Shown: positions 53,474-62,993, counted from the first letter of the stretch. The stretch is DNA of 64,000 bases from an uncultured Paraprevotella sp. (GCA_944320765.1 CALUIS010000005.1:86777-150776), one strand, 5' to 3'. Notes: generated by a model not told the origin, from the sequence alone. Translations and numbers: made by a program.

Positions 53474-56400
53474 ATGCCAAACAAATTTGCAGAACGTACG
53501 CAGCTGAACCTCTCGGACGTGAACAAAGAGGTGCTGAAAGGATGGGACGACGCAGACGTGTTCCACAAAAGTATGACCGAACGTGAAGGCTGTCCTTCCT
53601 TCATCTTCTTCGAGGGTCCTCCTTCGGCCAACGGGCACCCGGGCATCCATCATGTGCTGGCCCGTTCCATCAAGGACACGTTCTGCCGCTTCAAGACGAT
53701 GAAGGGCTTCCTCGTGCGCCGCAAGGCCGGATGGGACACCCACGGCCTGCCGGTGGAGCTGGGCGTGGAGAAGGAGCTGGGCATCACCAAGGAAGACATC
53801 GGCAAGACCATCTCCATCGAGGAATATAACCGCAAGTGCCGCACCAACGTGATGAAATACACGCAGGAGTGGACCGACCTGAGCCACAAGATGGGCTACT
53901 GGGTGGACATGGAGCATCCCTACATCACTTACGACAACAAGTATATCGAGACCCTGTGGTGGCTGTTGCAGCAGCTCTACCGCAAGGGGCTGCTGTACAA
54001 GGGCTACACCATTCAGCCCTATTCCCCCGCCGCCGGCACGGGCCTCAGCTCGCATGAGCTGAACCAGCCGGGCTGCTACCGCGACGTGAAGGACACTACG
54101 GTGACGGCGCAGTTCAGGATGCTCGACCCGCGTCCTGAAATGACGGGCTGGGGGACGCCCTTTTTCCTGGCCTGGACCACTACGCCGTGGACCCTGCCCT
54201 CGAACACCGCGCTGTGCGTGGGACCGAAGATTGAGTACGTGTGCGTGCGTACCTATAATATGTACAGCGGCGAGCCGGTGACGGTGGTGATGGCCAAGGC
54301 CCGGTTGGGGGCTTACCTGAACCCGCAGGGCGAAGGATTGCCGCTGGAAGGCTACAAGCCGGGCGACAAGGTGGTTCCCTACCAGGTCGTGGGCGAGTAT
54401 GTGGGAACGGACCTGGTGGGCATGAAATATGAGCAGCTCTTCCCGTGGGTGAATCCCGGGGAGGGGGCGTTCCGCGTGATTTCCGGCGACTATGTCACCA
54501 CGGAAGACGGTACGGGCATCGTGCACATCGCGCCGACTTTCGGCGCGGATGACGCTTTCGTGGCCAAGGAAGCCGGCGTGCCGCCCTTGCAACTGGTGAA
54601 CCGCAAGGGCGAGTTGCGCCCGATGGTGGACCTGACGGGCAAGTTCTATGTGCTGGACGAGCTGGACGGGGACTTCGTGAAGCGCAACGTCAACGCGGAG
54701 GAATACGGGAAATGGGCCGGGCGGTTCGTGAAGAACGCCTACGACCCGGAGAAGACCGAGAAGGACGAGACGCTCGACGTGGCCCTCTGCATGGAGCTGA
54801 AGGGGCGCGGCATGGCGTTCAAGATAGAGAAGCATGTGCACAACTACCCGCACTGCTGGCGCACGGACAAGCCCATCCTCTATTATCCGCTCGACAGCTG
54901 GTTCATCCGCAGCACGGCGGCCAAGGACCGCATGATCGAGCTGAACCGTACCATCAAATGGAAACCGGCCTCGACCGGAACGGGCCGTTTCGGCAAATGG
55001 CTGGAGAACCTGAACGACTGGAACCTGAGCCGCAGCCGCTTCTGGGGCACGCCGCTGCCCGTCTGGCGGTCGGAGGACGGGGAGGAGACCTGCATCGGTT
55101 CGGTGGCAGAGCTGTACGACGAAATCGAGAAGGCGGTGGCAGCCGGCCTGATGGCATCCAACCCGTTGAAAGAAAAAGGATTCGTCCCCGGCGATTACAG
55201 CCAGGGGAATTACGACAAGATAGACCTGCACCGTCCGTTCGTGGACGATGTCGTTCTGGTGAGCCCCACTGGCAAGGCGATGAGGCGCGAGACCGACCTG
55301 ATTGACGTGTGGTTCGATTCGGGGGCCATGCCCTACGCGCAAATCCATTACCCCTTCGAACACAAGGAGGAGCTGGACAGCCGGCAGGTGTTCCCGGCCG
55401 ACTTCATCGCCGAGGGCGTGGACCAGACCCGCGGCTGGTTCTTCACGCTGCACGCCATCGCCACGATGGTGTTCGACAGCGTGGCCTACAAGGCCGTGGT
55501 GTCCAACGGCCTGGTGCTGGACAAGAACGGCAACAAGATGTCCAAGCGGCTCGGCAACGCCGTGGACCCGTTCGGCGCGATAGAGAAGTACGGCTCCGAC
55601 GCCGTGCGCTGGTACATGATCACCAACTCCTCGCCGTGGGACAACCTGAAGTTCGACGAGGCCGGCGTGCAGGAAGTGGGCCGCACGTTTTTCGGCAAGC
55701 TGTTCCAGACCTATTCGTTCCTGACGATGTATGCCAATGTGGACGGCTGGCACTATGCCGAGGCCGACGTGCCGATGGACGAGCGTCCGGAGATTGACCG
55801 TTGGATCTTGTCCGAACTCAACACGCTGGTGAAGACCGTGGACGCCTGCTACGAGGATTACGAGCCTACGAAGGCCGGCCGTCTGATACAGGACTTTGTC
55901 ATCGATGACGTGAGCAACTGGTTCGTGCGCCTGAGCCGCAAGCGTTTCTGGGGCAATGCCATGAGCGCGGACAAAGTGTCGGCTTATCAGACGCTGTATA
56001 CTTGCCTTGAAACCGTGTCCAGGCTGATGGCGCCCATCGCGCCGTTCTATGCTGACCGGCTGTACCGGGACCTGACGGAGGCCACCGGACGGGCGGAGGC
56101 CGGAAGCGTGCATCTGGCCGCATTCCCCGTGTCTGACGAGGCGAAGGTGGACAAGGCCCTGGAATACCGGATGGAGCTGGCGCAGCAGATTACTTCCATG
56201 GTGCTTTCGTTGCGTAAGAAGGAGAAGATCATCGTGCGGCAACCCCTGCGGTGCATCGCCATCCCGAGCGGCGACGCCGAGCGGCAGAAGAGCGTCGAAG
56301 CCGTGAGGCAGCTGATATTGGACGAGGTGAACGTCAAGGAACTTAAGTTCGTGGAAGGCGATGGGATGCTGGAGAAGAAAGCGAAGTGCAACTTCCGCAC

Positions 56401-56896
56401 GATGGGCAAGAAGTTCGGCAAGCTGATGAAGGGCGTGGCGGCAGCCGTGGACGGCTTGAGCCAGGCACAAATCTCCGATTTGGAAAACCAAGGCCGGCTG
56501 GCCCTGACCTTGCCCACGGGAGAGACCGTGGACATTGAAGCCGCCGACGTGGAAATCTTCAGCGAAGACATCCCGGGTTGGACGGTGGCCAACGAAGGCA
56601 GCCTGACGGTGGCCCTCGACATCACCGTGACCGACGAACTGCGCGTGGAGGGGACGGCCCGCGAACTGGTGAAGCGAATCCAGAACCTGCGTAAGGAAAA
56701 GGGCTTTGAGATTACCGACCGCATCGCGGTGACCTTGTCGCATTCCGGACTGACCGACCAGGCCGTAGCCGGGTATCGCGACTACATCTGCGGGCAGGTG
56801 CTGGCCAACAGCCTGACGGTGGCCGACCGCGTGGAAGGCGGGGAGACCGTGGATCTCGGCGAGGCGAGTGTGGAGCTGTTGGTGGCCAAAGACTGA
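53474..56896 (+). CDS. ileS: Isoleucyl-tRNA synthetase
   Basis: Class I synthetase charging tRNA-Ile, 1140 aa, longer than E. coli IleRS (938). The HIGH-type motif reads HPGIHH at 55-60 within GPPSANGHPGIHH, followed by the Rossmann core, the CP1 editing domain (about 190-400, with WTTTPWTLPSNTAL), the KMSKR loop at 688-692, the anticodon-binding helical domain and a C-terminal extension (about 940-1140). The length and C-terminus fit the eukaryote-like group of IleRS found in Bacteroidetes. First gene of the ileS-dksA-like-lspA operon. Confidence 0.95.
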   Translation: MPNKFAERTQLNLSDVNKEVLKGWDDADVFHKSMTEREGCPSFIFFEGPPSANGHPGIHHVLARSIKDTFCRFKTMKGFLVRRKAGWDTHGLPVELGVEKELGITKEDIGKTISIEEYNRKCRTNVMKYTQEWTDLSHKMGYWVDMEHPYITYDNKYIETLWWLLQQLYRKGLLYKGYTIQPYSPAAGTGLSSHELNQPGCYRDVKDTTVTAQFRMLDPRPEMTGWGTPFFLAWTTTPWTLPSNTALCVGPKIEYVCVRTYNMYSGEPVTVVMAKARLGAYLNPQGEGLPLEGYKPGDKVVPYQVVGEYVGTDLVGMKYEQLFPWVNPGEGAFRVISGDYVTTEDGTGIVHIAPTFGADDAFVAKEAGVPPLQLVNRKGELRPMVDLTGKFYVLDELDGDFVKRNVNAEEYGKWAGRFVKNAYDPEKTEKDETLDVALCMELKGRGMAFKIEKHVHNYPHCWRTDKPILYYPLDSWFIRSTAAKDRMIELNRTIKWKPASTGTGRFGKWLENLNDWNLSRSRFWGTPLPVWRSEDGEETCIGSVAELYDEIEKAVAAGLMASNPLKEKGFVPGDYSQGNYDKIDLHRPFVDDVVLVSPTGKAMRRETDLIDVWFDSGAMPYAQIHYPFEHKEELDSRQVFPADFIAEGVDQTRGWFFTLHAIATMVFDSVAYKAVVSNGLVLDKNGNKMSKRLGNAVDPFGAIEKYGSDAVRWYMITNSSPWDNLKFDEAGVQEVGRTFFGKLFQTYSFLTMYANVDGWHYAEADVPMDERPEIDRWILSELNTLVKTVDACYEDYEPTKAGRLIQDFVIDDVSNWFVRLSRKRFWGNAMSADKVSAYQTLYTCLETVSRLMAPIAPFYADRLYRDLTEATGRAEAGSVHLAAFPVSDEAKVDKALEYRMELAQQITSMVLSLRKKEKIIVRQPLRCIAIPSGDAERQKSVEAVRQLILDEVNVKELKFVEGDGMLEKKAKCNFRTMGKKFGKLMKGVAAAVDGLSQAQISDLENQGRLALTLPTGETVDIEAADVEIFSEDIPGWTVANEGSLTVALDITVTDELRVEGTARELVKRIQNLRKEKGFEITDRIAVTLSHSGLTDQAVAGYRDYICGQVLANSLTVADRVEGGETVDLGEASVELLVAKD

Positions 56897-56930
56897 GAAA
56901 GAGCAATATTAACCCTAAAATAAATGTATT

Positions 56931-57308
56931 ATGAGTGAAAAAACACGTTACAGCGACGAAGAGCTTGCCGAGTTCAAGGAGCTGATCATGAAGAAACTTG
57001 CCGTGGCGCGCGAAGAATATGAGACCATGATGGGTACGCTGATGAACACCGACAACAACGGTGTGGACGACACGTCGCCCACTTATAAGGCGCTGGAAGA
57101 GGGTGCCAACACCCAGTCGAAAGAGGAATTGTCCATGCTGGCCGCACGGCAGCAGAAGTTCATCAAAGGGCTGGAAGCCGCATTGGTGCGCATCGAAAAC
57201 AAGACTTACGGCATCTGCCGCGAGACCGGCAAGCTGATTCCCAAGGAACGCCTGAGGCTGGTGCCCCATGCCACCTTGAGCATCGAAGCCAAAAACATGA
57301 AGAAATAA
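56931..57308 (+). CDS. TraR/DksA-family protein with degenerate zinc finger
   Basis: 125 aa. N-terminal coiled-coil helices (about 8-85, FKELIMKKLAVAREEYETM and MLAARQQKFIKGLEAALVRI) and a C-terminal zinc-finger region. In DksA four Cys hold zinc; here YGICRETGKLIP keeps one Cys and ATLSIEAK has Ser where Cys is expected, so zinc is probably not bound. Known: DksA acts on the RNA polymerase secondary channel, often with ppGpp. Located 34 bp after ileS and 9 bp before lspA. Confidence 0.85.
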   Translation: MSEKTRYSDEELAEFKELIMKKLAVAREEYETMMGTLMNTDNNGVDDTSPTYKALEEGANTQSKEELSMLAARQQKFIKGLEAALVRIENKTYGICRETGKLIPKERLRLVPHATLSIEAKNMKK

Positions 57309-57317
57309 GCACCGTAA

Positions 57318-57944
57318 ATGAAGAGGAAAGGAAAAGGAACCCGGCGCAGGCTCACCCAAGGCCGCCTGGCGGGGCTGATAGTCTTTCTGGTACTGGCCAT
57401 TGACCAATGGATCAAGATCGCGGTCAAGACGAACATGTACATGCACGAGCGCATCCGGGTGACCGACTGGTTCTATATCCTGTTCACGGAGAATCCCGGC
57501 ATGGCTTTCGGGTGGGAGTTCTTCGACAAGCTTTTCCTGACTTCGTTCCGCATCATCGCTGTGGGCGTCATTGCCTATCTCCTTTTCCGGGCGATACGCA
57601 AGGGCGTCCCCACAGGATTTGTCGTCTGTCTGGCCCTGGTGGTGGCCGGCGCGGCGGGGAATATCATCGACTGCGTGTTCTACGGGCTGATATTCAACAA
57701 TCCGCCGGCTCCTTTTGTCGCCCATTTCGTACCGTTCGGGACGGGCTATGAGAGCGTGTTCCACGGACGGGTGGTGGACATGTTCTATTTCCCCATCATC
57801 GACACTTATTGGCCGGAATGGATGCCCTGGGTCGGCGGCAGCCATTTCGTGTTCTTCAGTCCGATATTCAATTTCGCGGATGCGGCCATCAGTTGCGGCA
57901 TCATTGCCTTGCTGGTATTCTACCATAAGCGGATTTCCCGTTAA
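57318..57944 (+). CDS. lspA: Lipoprotein signal peptidase (signal peptidase II)
   Basis: Inner-membrane aspartic protease that cleaves prolipoproteins after lipidation, 208 aa with four membrane segments and a long loop between them (about 120-170), larger than E. coli LspA (164). Motifs: AIDQWIK, FTENPGMAFG, VAGAAGNIIDC and GRVVDMFYFP, and FNFADAAISCG; the catalytic Asp pair lies in NIID and FNFADA. It serves the many lipoproteins of this genome. Overlap-free, 14 bp before the next gene. Confidence 0.95.
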   Translation: MKRKGKGTRRRLTQGRLAGLIVFLVLAIDQWIKIAVKTNMYMHERIRVTDWFYILFTENPGMAFGWEFFDKLFLTSFRIIAVGVIAYLLFRAIRKGVPTGFVVCLALVVAGAAGNIIDCVFYGLIFNNPPAPFVAHFVPFGTGYESVFHGRVVDMFYFPIIDTYWPEWMPWVGGSHFVFFSPIFNFADAAISCGIIALLVFYHKRISR

Positions 57945-57958
57945 ATGAAGAGAGGCTC

Positions 57959-58951
57959 ATGAGAAAGTTGTGGTACAAGCTGATGTGGGCGGCGGCCGGC
58001 GGGCTTTTGCTTCCGGGGTGTCAGAACGGCGTGCCGTCGGAGTATATCCAGCCCCGTGAGCTGGAAGACATCCTGTATGACTATCATATCGCCCAGGCCA
58101 TGGCTGAAGACGGGCGGGGGGACAGTGTGAATTTCAGGCGGTACAGTTATGTGCAGGCCGTGTTTGCCAAGCATGACGTGACGGAGGCGGATTTCGACTC
58201 CACCATGATTTGGTATTCGTCGCACGCCAGTTACCTGAACGACATCTACAAGCGGTTGAAAGAACGCTATTCCGAGCATGTGTCGGCCTTGGGCGCCTCT
58301 ACGGGCGAGAACGACATGTTCGCCCATCTGGACGCGCAGGGTGACACGGCCAATATCTGGCAGCGCGGCACTTTCTACGTGCTGAAGCCGCGTTTCGCCG
58401 AAGACCGCCTGCTTTTCTCGATGGAGGGGGACACCACCTTCCGCAAGGGGGACGAGCTGTTGTGGAGGTTTGAGGCGCGCCACATTTCCCGAGGGCGGCA
58501 GAACGAGGCGTATGCCGGCCTGTATGTGGAATACGACAACGATTCCACTACGGGCGTGACCCGCAGGGTCTATTCCAACGACAAGATGGAACTTCGCCTG
58601 AAGGGCGACACGGCCCATGCCATCCGCGAGGTGGGCGGATTTGTATATTTCAAGCCGCCGCAAGAAGACAAGGAACCCCGTATGCTGGTGCTTTCCGGCA
58701 TGATGCTGGTACGCTTCCATCTCCAGAAAGAGGAAGAGGACAGCCTGGCAGCGGAAAAGGAGGTCGCGGACAGCCTTTCCGGTGATTCCCTTGTGCGGAT
58801 GCAACCGTTTGACACCGCTTCCGCCCGCCGTTTGTCGCCGACGGAACTGAGGGACAGCCGCAAAGTGGAGCGTTCCATTCACGTGGTCAAGGAAAAGCCG
58901 TACCGTGTCATCCGCCGGTCGTCCGGCAATGGCAACCGTACGCGCCGTTGA
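57959..58951 (+). CDS. DUF4296 lipoprotein
   Basis: 330 aa. Signal peptide with lipobox LPGC (Cys21). Then the DUF4296 helical segment IQPRELEDILYDYHIAQAMAED (in part; about 30-60) and FAKHDVTEADFDSTMIWYS. A beta-rich middle and a C-terminal Arg/Lys-rich tail (KPYRVIRRSSGNGNRTRR) follow. Function is unknown; it is often found next to lspA in Bacteroidetes. 17 bp before the next gene. Confidence 0.8.
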   Translation: MRKLWYKLMWAAAGGLLLPGCQNGVPSEYIQPRELEDILYDYHIAQAMAEDGRGDSVNFRRYSYVQAVFAKHDVTEADFDSTMIWYSSHASYLNDIYKRLKERYSEHVSALGASTGENDMFAHLDAQGDTANIWQRGTFYVLKPRFAEDRLLFSMEGDTTFRKGDELLWRFEARHISRGRQNEAYAGLYVEYDNDSTTGVTRRVYSNDKMELRLKGDTAHAIREVGGFVYFKPPQEDKEPRMLVLSGMMLVRFHLQKEEEDSLAAEKEVADSLSGDSLVRMQPFDTASARRLSPTELRDSRKVERSIHVVKEKPYRVIRRSSGNGNRTRR

Positions 58952-58968
58952 CCGTTTCTTTTTTTCCT

Positions 58969-59283
58969 ATGAGAAGTTTTGCGTTCCATAGAGTTTATGT
59001 CTCTTCCGTGGAGGTCTGGCGGATGCCTGTCGTGACCACGGACAGCCGGGGAGTCTATGTCTCCCGTTCCTTCTTGTCGGGCGAGCGTCCCGGCGTGTCC
59101 TGGATGGGCGGGGTAGGCGTGCTGCTGCCTGCGGCGGTCTGCCCGCGTCCCGGAGACAGCGTGGCTTCCATGTTGGAGAAGGCCGGGGGGGCATCCGCGC
59201 CCTGGCGCTTGTGGAAAGCCGGGGGGCAACCGGTGGACGCTCCTCTGCAGGCTCCTGTCAAGGTCTGGATTCCCGTCTCCTGA
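58969..59283 (+). CDS. Small protein of unknown function
   Basis: 104 aa starting MRSFAFHRVYVSS. Rich in Val, Gly, Ser and Pro, probably beta-rich, with no signal peptide, membrane segment or known motif. Start at ATG 58969; a TTG at 58948 is in frame but overlaps the previous stop. The 3' end overlaps the convergent methyltransferase gene by 26 bp. Position and codon use fit the lspA operon, so it is probably real. Confidence 0.55.
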   Translation: MRSFAFHRVYVSSVEVWRMPVVTTDSRGVYVSRSFLSGERPGVSWMGGVGVLLPAAVCPRPGDSVASMLEKAGGASAPWRLWKAGGQPVDAPLQAPVKVWIPVS

Positions 59284-60040
59284 ATTCCGCGCACACGATG
59301 GCTGTGGCCACCGCCACGTTCAGGCTTTCCGAAGTGGCTTGTCCCGGTGGAAAGCTGGGGATATACAGTTTCCTGCTGATGCAGGCGGCGGTCTCCCGCC
59401 CGATTCCGTTTCCTTCGTTGCCCATGACAATCAGTCCGTTGCGGCTCAGTTCCATCCCGTACATGTCCTCTCCGTCCAGAAACGTGCCATAGGCCGGGAC
59501 TGAAGGGGGGAGGCGGTGGAGCAAGTCCGGCAACGGCAGATAATGCACGCTGACCCGTGCCATGGCCCCCATGGTAGCTTGTACGGTTTTGGGATTGTAA
59601 AGGTCGGCGGTGTCCGGCGAGCAGAATATGTGGCGTATGCCGAACCAGTCGGCTATCCGGACGATGGTCCCCAGGTTGCCCGGGTCCTGCACGCCGTCCA
59701 GCGCGAGGCACAGCTCCTCTTCCGGTATCTGTTCCGCCGCTGCCGGTTCTTCCCGTTGGCGGAAGACGGCCAGCACATCCTGCGGGTTTTTCTGGAGGCT
59801 GGCCCTTTGCAGCTCTTCGGGCGACACTTCCACGGCCTCTATGCCTTGCCGGGCGAGCTTCCCCGCGATGTCCCTCCGGGAGTCGAGCCATTCTTTCCTT
59901 GCGGCGAGGAACGTGCAGTTGAATGCCGGAAGGAGGTCTTCCACCAGCTTGTGCCCTTCCGCCACGAAGAGCTTCTCTTCCTTCCGGAACTTCTTCTGTT
60001 CGAGCGAGCGGATAAGCTTGATCTTGTTTTTGCTGAGCAT
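59258..60040 (-). CDS. SpoU/TrmH-family RNA 2'-O-methyltransferase
   Basis: 260 aa. The N-terminal substrate-binding domain (LSKNKIKLIRSLEQKKFRKEEKLFVAEG...) precedes the SPOUT catalytic domain with motif 1 LALDGVQDPGNLGTIVRIADWFG (in part; about 115-140), motif 2 GLIVMGNEGNGIG (about 205) and motif 3 SFPPGQATSESLNVAVATAI (about 225-245). These form the knotted SAM site and the target is probably rRNA or tRNA ribose. ATG 60052 is in frame, but ATG 60040 (MLSKNK) is chosen because the -7 box is only 9-16 bp before the first. Confidence 0.88.
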   Translation of the reverse strand: MLSKNKIKLIRSLEQKKFRKEEKLFVAEGHKLVEDLLPAFNCTFLAARKEWLDSRRDIAGKLARQGIEAVEVSPEELQRASLQKNPQDVLAVFRQREEPAAAEQIPEEELCLALDGVQDPGNLGTIVRIADWFGIRHIFCSPDTADLYNPKTVQATMGAMARVSVHYLPLPDLLHRLPPSVPAYGTFLDGEDMYGMELSRNGLIVMGNEGNGIGRETAACISRKLYIPSFPPGQATSESLNVAVATAIVCAEFRRRESRP

Positions 60041-60060
60041 GACAGTATTCATTTCCGGTG

Positions 60061-60068
60061 CAAATCTA
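60061..60068 (-). promoter_or_regulatory. -7 box for the RNA methyltransferase
   Basis: Reads TAGATTTG on the minus strand (TAnnTTTG), 20 bp before the chosen ATG at 60040. Confidence 0.45.
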
Positions 60069-60143
60069 AGAAGTTATTTCCGGATATGAGGCCGATAAGG
60101 CTGTTTTTTGCGCCCGATTCAGGCATATTGGGAAAAAATGATG

Positions 60144-60151
60144 TAAATTTG
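60144..60151 (+). promoter_or_regulatory. -7 box for the TamL-like gene
   Basis: TAAATTTG (TAnnTTTG), 8 bp before ATG 60160 and 17 bp before ATG 60169. This spacing favours the second ATG or a very short leader. Confidence 0.45.
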
Positions 60152-60159
60152 TAGTTGAA

Positions 60160-62481
60160 ATGCCAATTATGCGGAAGCTTTTACCGATTATCCTGAGTGT
60201 CATCGCGGCGGGGCTGCTGGCAGCTTGCTCGGCCACGAAGTTCATTCCCGAGGGGGAGTACATGCTGGAGGACGTTTCCGTGAAGTCTGCCGACAAGGGC
60301 TTTGATGCCAGTGTGCTGCGGGGGTATATCCGGCAGCATCCCAACTCCAAATGGTTCAGCCTGCTGAAAGTGCCGGTCGCGCCTTACGCCCTTTCGGGGC
60401 TGGACACGACCAAGCGCATCAACCGTTTCCTCCAACGGATCGGCGAGGCTCCCGTGGTTTTCGACACGGTGCAGGCCAACCGGGCGGGGGAGGGCATGTT
60501 GGAAGCCGTGAGGAACCTGGGATATCTTCAGGCACAGGTGAACCAGCGCCGGGCGGTGAAAGGCAAGAAGATGAGGCTGACTTACGAAGTCGTGCCGGGC
60601 GAACGGTACCGGGTGCGGAATCTGCGTTATGTCGTTGCGGACTCCGTGGTGGAGCGTATCGTCCGGGACAACGCCTCGCTGTCTCTCCTGCAGCCCGGCA
60701 TGCCCTTCGACCTGAATGTGCTGGACAGTGAGCGGGGCCGCATCAACACGAACCTGCGCAACAGCGGGTATTATAAGTTCAACAAGGATTATGTGCGTTT
60801 CGAGGCGGACACGCTTGTCGGAAACCGCCAGGTGGACCTGGATGTGGTGATTCCTTATTACCTGAATCCGGCAGACAGTTCTTTGGGTCCCCATCCCCGT
60901 TATATGGTGCGGCGGGTAGCGTTCTCAGGAGATGCCTCCGCGTTCGAGTTCCCGCGTGATACTTCGGAGTGGGACAGCGTGGCCTATGAAGGTTTTCCTA
61001 TTTATTATAAGCGCAAGCTGGCGTTCCGTCCGTCGGTGTTCGTCCGCAACAACGCCATCCGGCCCGGGCTGCTGTACCGGGAACACGATGTGCAGCGGAC
61101 GTATGGCAATTACGGGCGGCTGGGGGCCGTGATGTTTTCCAACATCAGGATCGAGGAGAACGATTCGTTGCCCAACCAGCTGGATGCTTTTGTGACAGTG
61201 CACGAGAACAAGCCCCGTTCGGTGGGGATGGAACTGGAAGGCACCAATTCGGCCGGAGACCTGGGGGCGGCCTTGCTTTTGACCTACCAGAACAGGAGCC
61301 TGTTCCGGGGGTCGGAGCTGCTGTCCCTGAAGGTGAGGGGGGCGTTCGAGGCCATTACCGGGCTGGAAGGCTACGGCGACCAGAATTATATGGAAATCAG
61401 TCTGGAGGCAGGACTGACGTTCCCTAATGCCAGGCTGCTCCGCTTCGGCCGGGACCGGGGGGAGACGCGGGCCACTTCGGAAGTCTCCGTGATGTACGAC
61501 TCCCAGAACCGTCCGGAATTCCACCGGCGTGTGCTGACCGGCGCGTTCCGCTACCGCTGGCAAGGCATGGACGGCCTGCTTCGCCACCGTGTCGACCTGG
61601 TGGATTTGAACTATGTGTTCATGCCTTGGATTTCGGACACGTTCCGGCGGGACTATCTGGAGGATGAGACCGACCGCAATGCCATCCTGCGCTACAATTA
61701 TGAGAATCTGTTCATCATGCGCCTGGGGTACAGCTTCACCTACAACTCCCAGCGGAATGCCACAAGTGTCGCGGACTACGGGAGCAATGCCTTGGGCGTC
61801 CGTTTCAACATCGAGTCATCCGGCAACCTGCTCTATGGTTTCTCCAAGCTGCTGGAAGCCCAACAGAATGACGAGGGGCAGTATACGCTGTTCAATATCG
61901 CGTACGCCCAATATCTGAAAGGTGATTTCGATCTTAGCAAAAGTTTCCGGTTCGATGACCGGAACTCGCTGGCCCTGCATGTGGGGCTGGGAGTGGCTTA
62001 TCCGTACGGGAACTCTACCGTCCTTCCTTATGAGAAACGGTATTTCAGCGGCGGGGCCAACAGCGTGCGCGGTTGGTCGGTGAGAGAGCTGGGCCCCGGC
62101 CGTTTCATGGGCGGTGACGGGCGCATCGACTTCATCAACCAGACCGGCGACATCAAGCTGGACCTGAATGCGGAATACCGTACCTTCCTGTTCTGGAAGC
62201 TTCATGGGGCTTTCTTCATCGACGCCGGCAATATCTGGACCATCCGTGACTATGCCGAACAGCCCGGCGGGCAGTTCCGTATCCGGAGCTTTTGGAAAGA
62301 AATCGCGGTGGCTTACGGACTGGGGCTCCGCCTGAACTTCGATTACTTCATCCTCCGTTTGGACGGCGGCATGAAAGCCGTCCATCCGGCTTATGAGGAC
62401 ACCCGCCGCCATTTCCCGATCCTCCACCCCGACTTCCGCCGCGATTTCACTCTGCATTTTGCAGTGGGCCTTCCATTCTGA
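60160..62481 (+). CDS. TamL-like Omp85 outer-membrane lipoprotein
   Basis: 773 aa. Signal peptide with lipobox LAAC (Cys23), then POTRA-like domains (about 35-330, e.g. MRLTYEVVPGERYRVRNL) and an Omp85/BamA beta-barrel (about 390-773) with the conserved barrel-loop motif SVRGWSVRELGPG and a C-terminal Phe (VGLPF). Known: Bacteroidetes carry TamL, a lipid-modified TamA relative, which takes part in outer-membrane assembly. No TamB partner is in the window. ATG 60169 (MRKLLP) is an equally good or better start. The 3' end overlaps the convergent lipoprotein gene by 35 bp. Confidence 0.88.
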   Translation: MPIMRKLLPIILSVIAAGLLAACSATKFIPEGEYMLEDVSVKSADKGFDASVLRGYIRQHPNSKWFSLLKVPVAPYALSGLDTTKRINRFLQRIGEAPVVFDTVQANRAGEGMLEAVRNLGYLQAQVNQRRAVKGKKMRLTYEVVPGERYRVRNLRYVVADSVVERIVRDNASLSLLQPGMPFDLNVLDSERGRINTNLRNSGYYKFNKDYVRFEADTLVGNRQVDLDVVIPYYLNPADSSLGPHPRYMVRRVAFSGDASAFEFPRDTSEWDSVAYEGFPIYYKRKLAFRPSVFVRNNAIRPGLLYREHDVQRTYGNYGRLGAVMFSNIRIEENDSLPNQLDAFVTVHENKPRSVGMELEGTNSAGDLGAALLLTYQNRSLFRGSELLSLKVRGAFEAITGLEGYGDQNYMEISLEAGLTFPNARLLRFGRDRGETRATSEVSVMYDSQNRPEFHRRVLTGAFRYRWQGMDGLLRHRVDLVDLNYVFMPWISDTFRRDYLEDETDRNAILRYNYENLFIMRLGYSFTYNSQRNATSVADYGSNALGVRFNIESSGNLLYGFSKLLEAQQNDEGQYTLFNIAYAQYLKGDFDLSKSFRFDDRNSLALHVGLGVAYPYGNSTVLPYEKRYFSGGANSVRGWSVRELGPGRFMGGDGRIDFINQTGDIKLDLNAEYRTFLFWKLHGAFFIDAGNIWTIRDYAEQPGGQFRIRSFWKEIAVAYGLGLRLNFDYFILRLDGGMKAVHPAYEDTRRHFPILHPDFRRDFTLHFAVGLPF

Positions 62482-62893
62482 CGCGCCATTTCCGTCCTTC
62501 TTTCCTCAATGGGACAAGCACGGCCGTTTCAGGGGCGATGCGCCCTTCGCGCTGCTCCAGGGAGTCGGGGGCCAGTGCCTCGCGGACCACAAGGCGGACG
62601 AGTGCCGTGCTGTCGTCCGTCCGCTCGCAATCTGCCGAGGCCACGTAAGCCTCTTCTTCGGCTTGCCGCACGGCTTCGAGGTCCTTTTCCGTGATGTTCG
62701 ACGCACGGAAGGCAATCCATTTCCGTGAATCCTCCGTGCAGCATTCGTATGCCTTGTCGAAGCGCAGGTTGAAATAGTTTTCGGCGAATTCCGTGGCTTG
62801 CGCCATGGCTTTCTCTTCCTCCTCTGTGGCGCAGCCTCCCGTGAGCGCGGCCCACAGGCATAGCATTCCCCCGCATGTCATTCTTTTGTCCAT
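62447..62893 (-). CDS. Small lipoprotein, DUF4878-like
   Basis: 148 aa. Lipobox TGGC with Cys21, then ATEEEEKAMAQATEFAENYFNLRFDKAYECC. The pattern of an N-terminal helix followed by an NTF2/cystatin-like sheet (ALVRLVVREALA, AVLVPLRKEGRKWRVRM) recalls DUF4878-type lipoproteins. The frame runs up to 63028, but ATG 62893 starts the signal peptide. It converges on and overlaps the TamL-like gene. Family assignment is tentative. Confidence 0.7.
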   Translation of the reverse strand: MDKRMTCGGMLCLWAALTGGCATEEEEKAMAQATEFAENYFNLRFDKAYECCTEDSRKWIAFRASNITEKDLEAVRQAEEEAYVASADCERTDDSTALVRLVVREALAPDSLEQREGRIAPETAVLVPLRKEGRKWRVRMEGPLQNAE

Positions 62894-62917
62894 GAGTGCC
62901 TTAGATGTTTCCTGCTG

Positions 62918-62949
62918 CAAATATACTCCTTTTGCGTGCAGTCTCCAAT
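62918..62949 (-). promoter_or_regulatory. Promoter of the small lipoprotein gene
   Basis: On the minus strand: ATTG (62949-62946, one mismatch to TTTG), 20-bp spacer, TATATTTG (62925-62918), 24 bp before the ATG. Confidence 0.5.
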
Positions 62950-62993
62950 GAAACGGGTGGATATTTTTGCCGCATTGGACGCGTGCAGAAATA

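Noticed and set aside
53444..56743. 1099-codon open frame opposite ileS
   Set aside because: Antisense shadow of a well-recognised synthetase.
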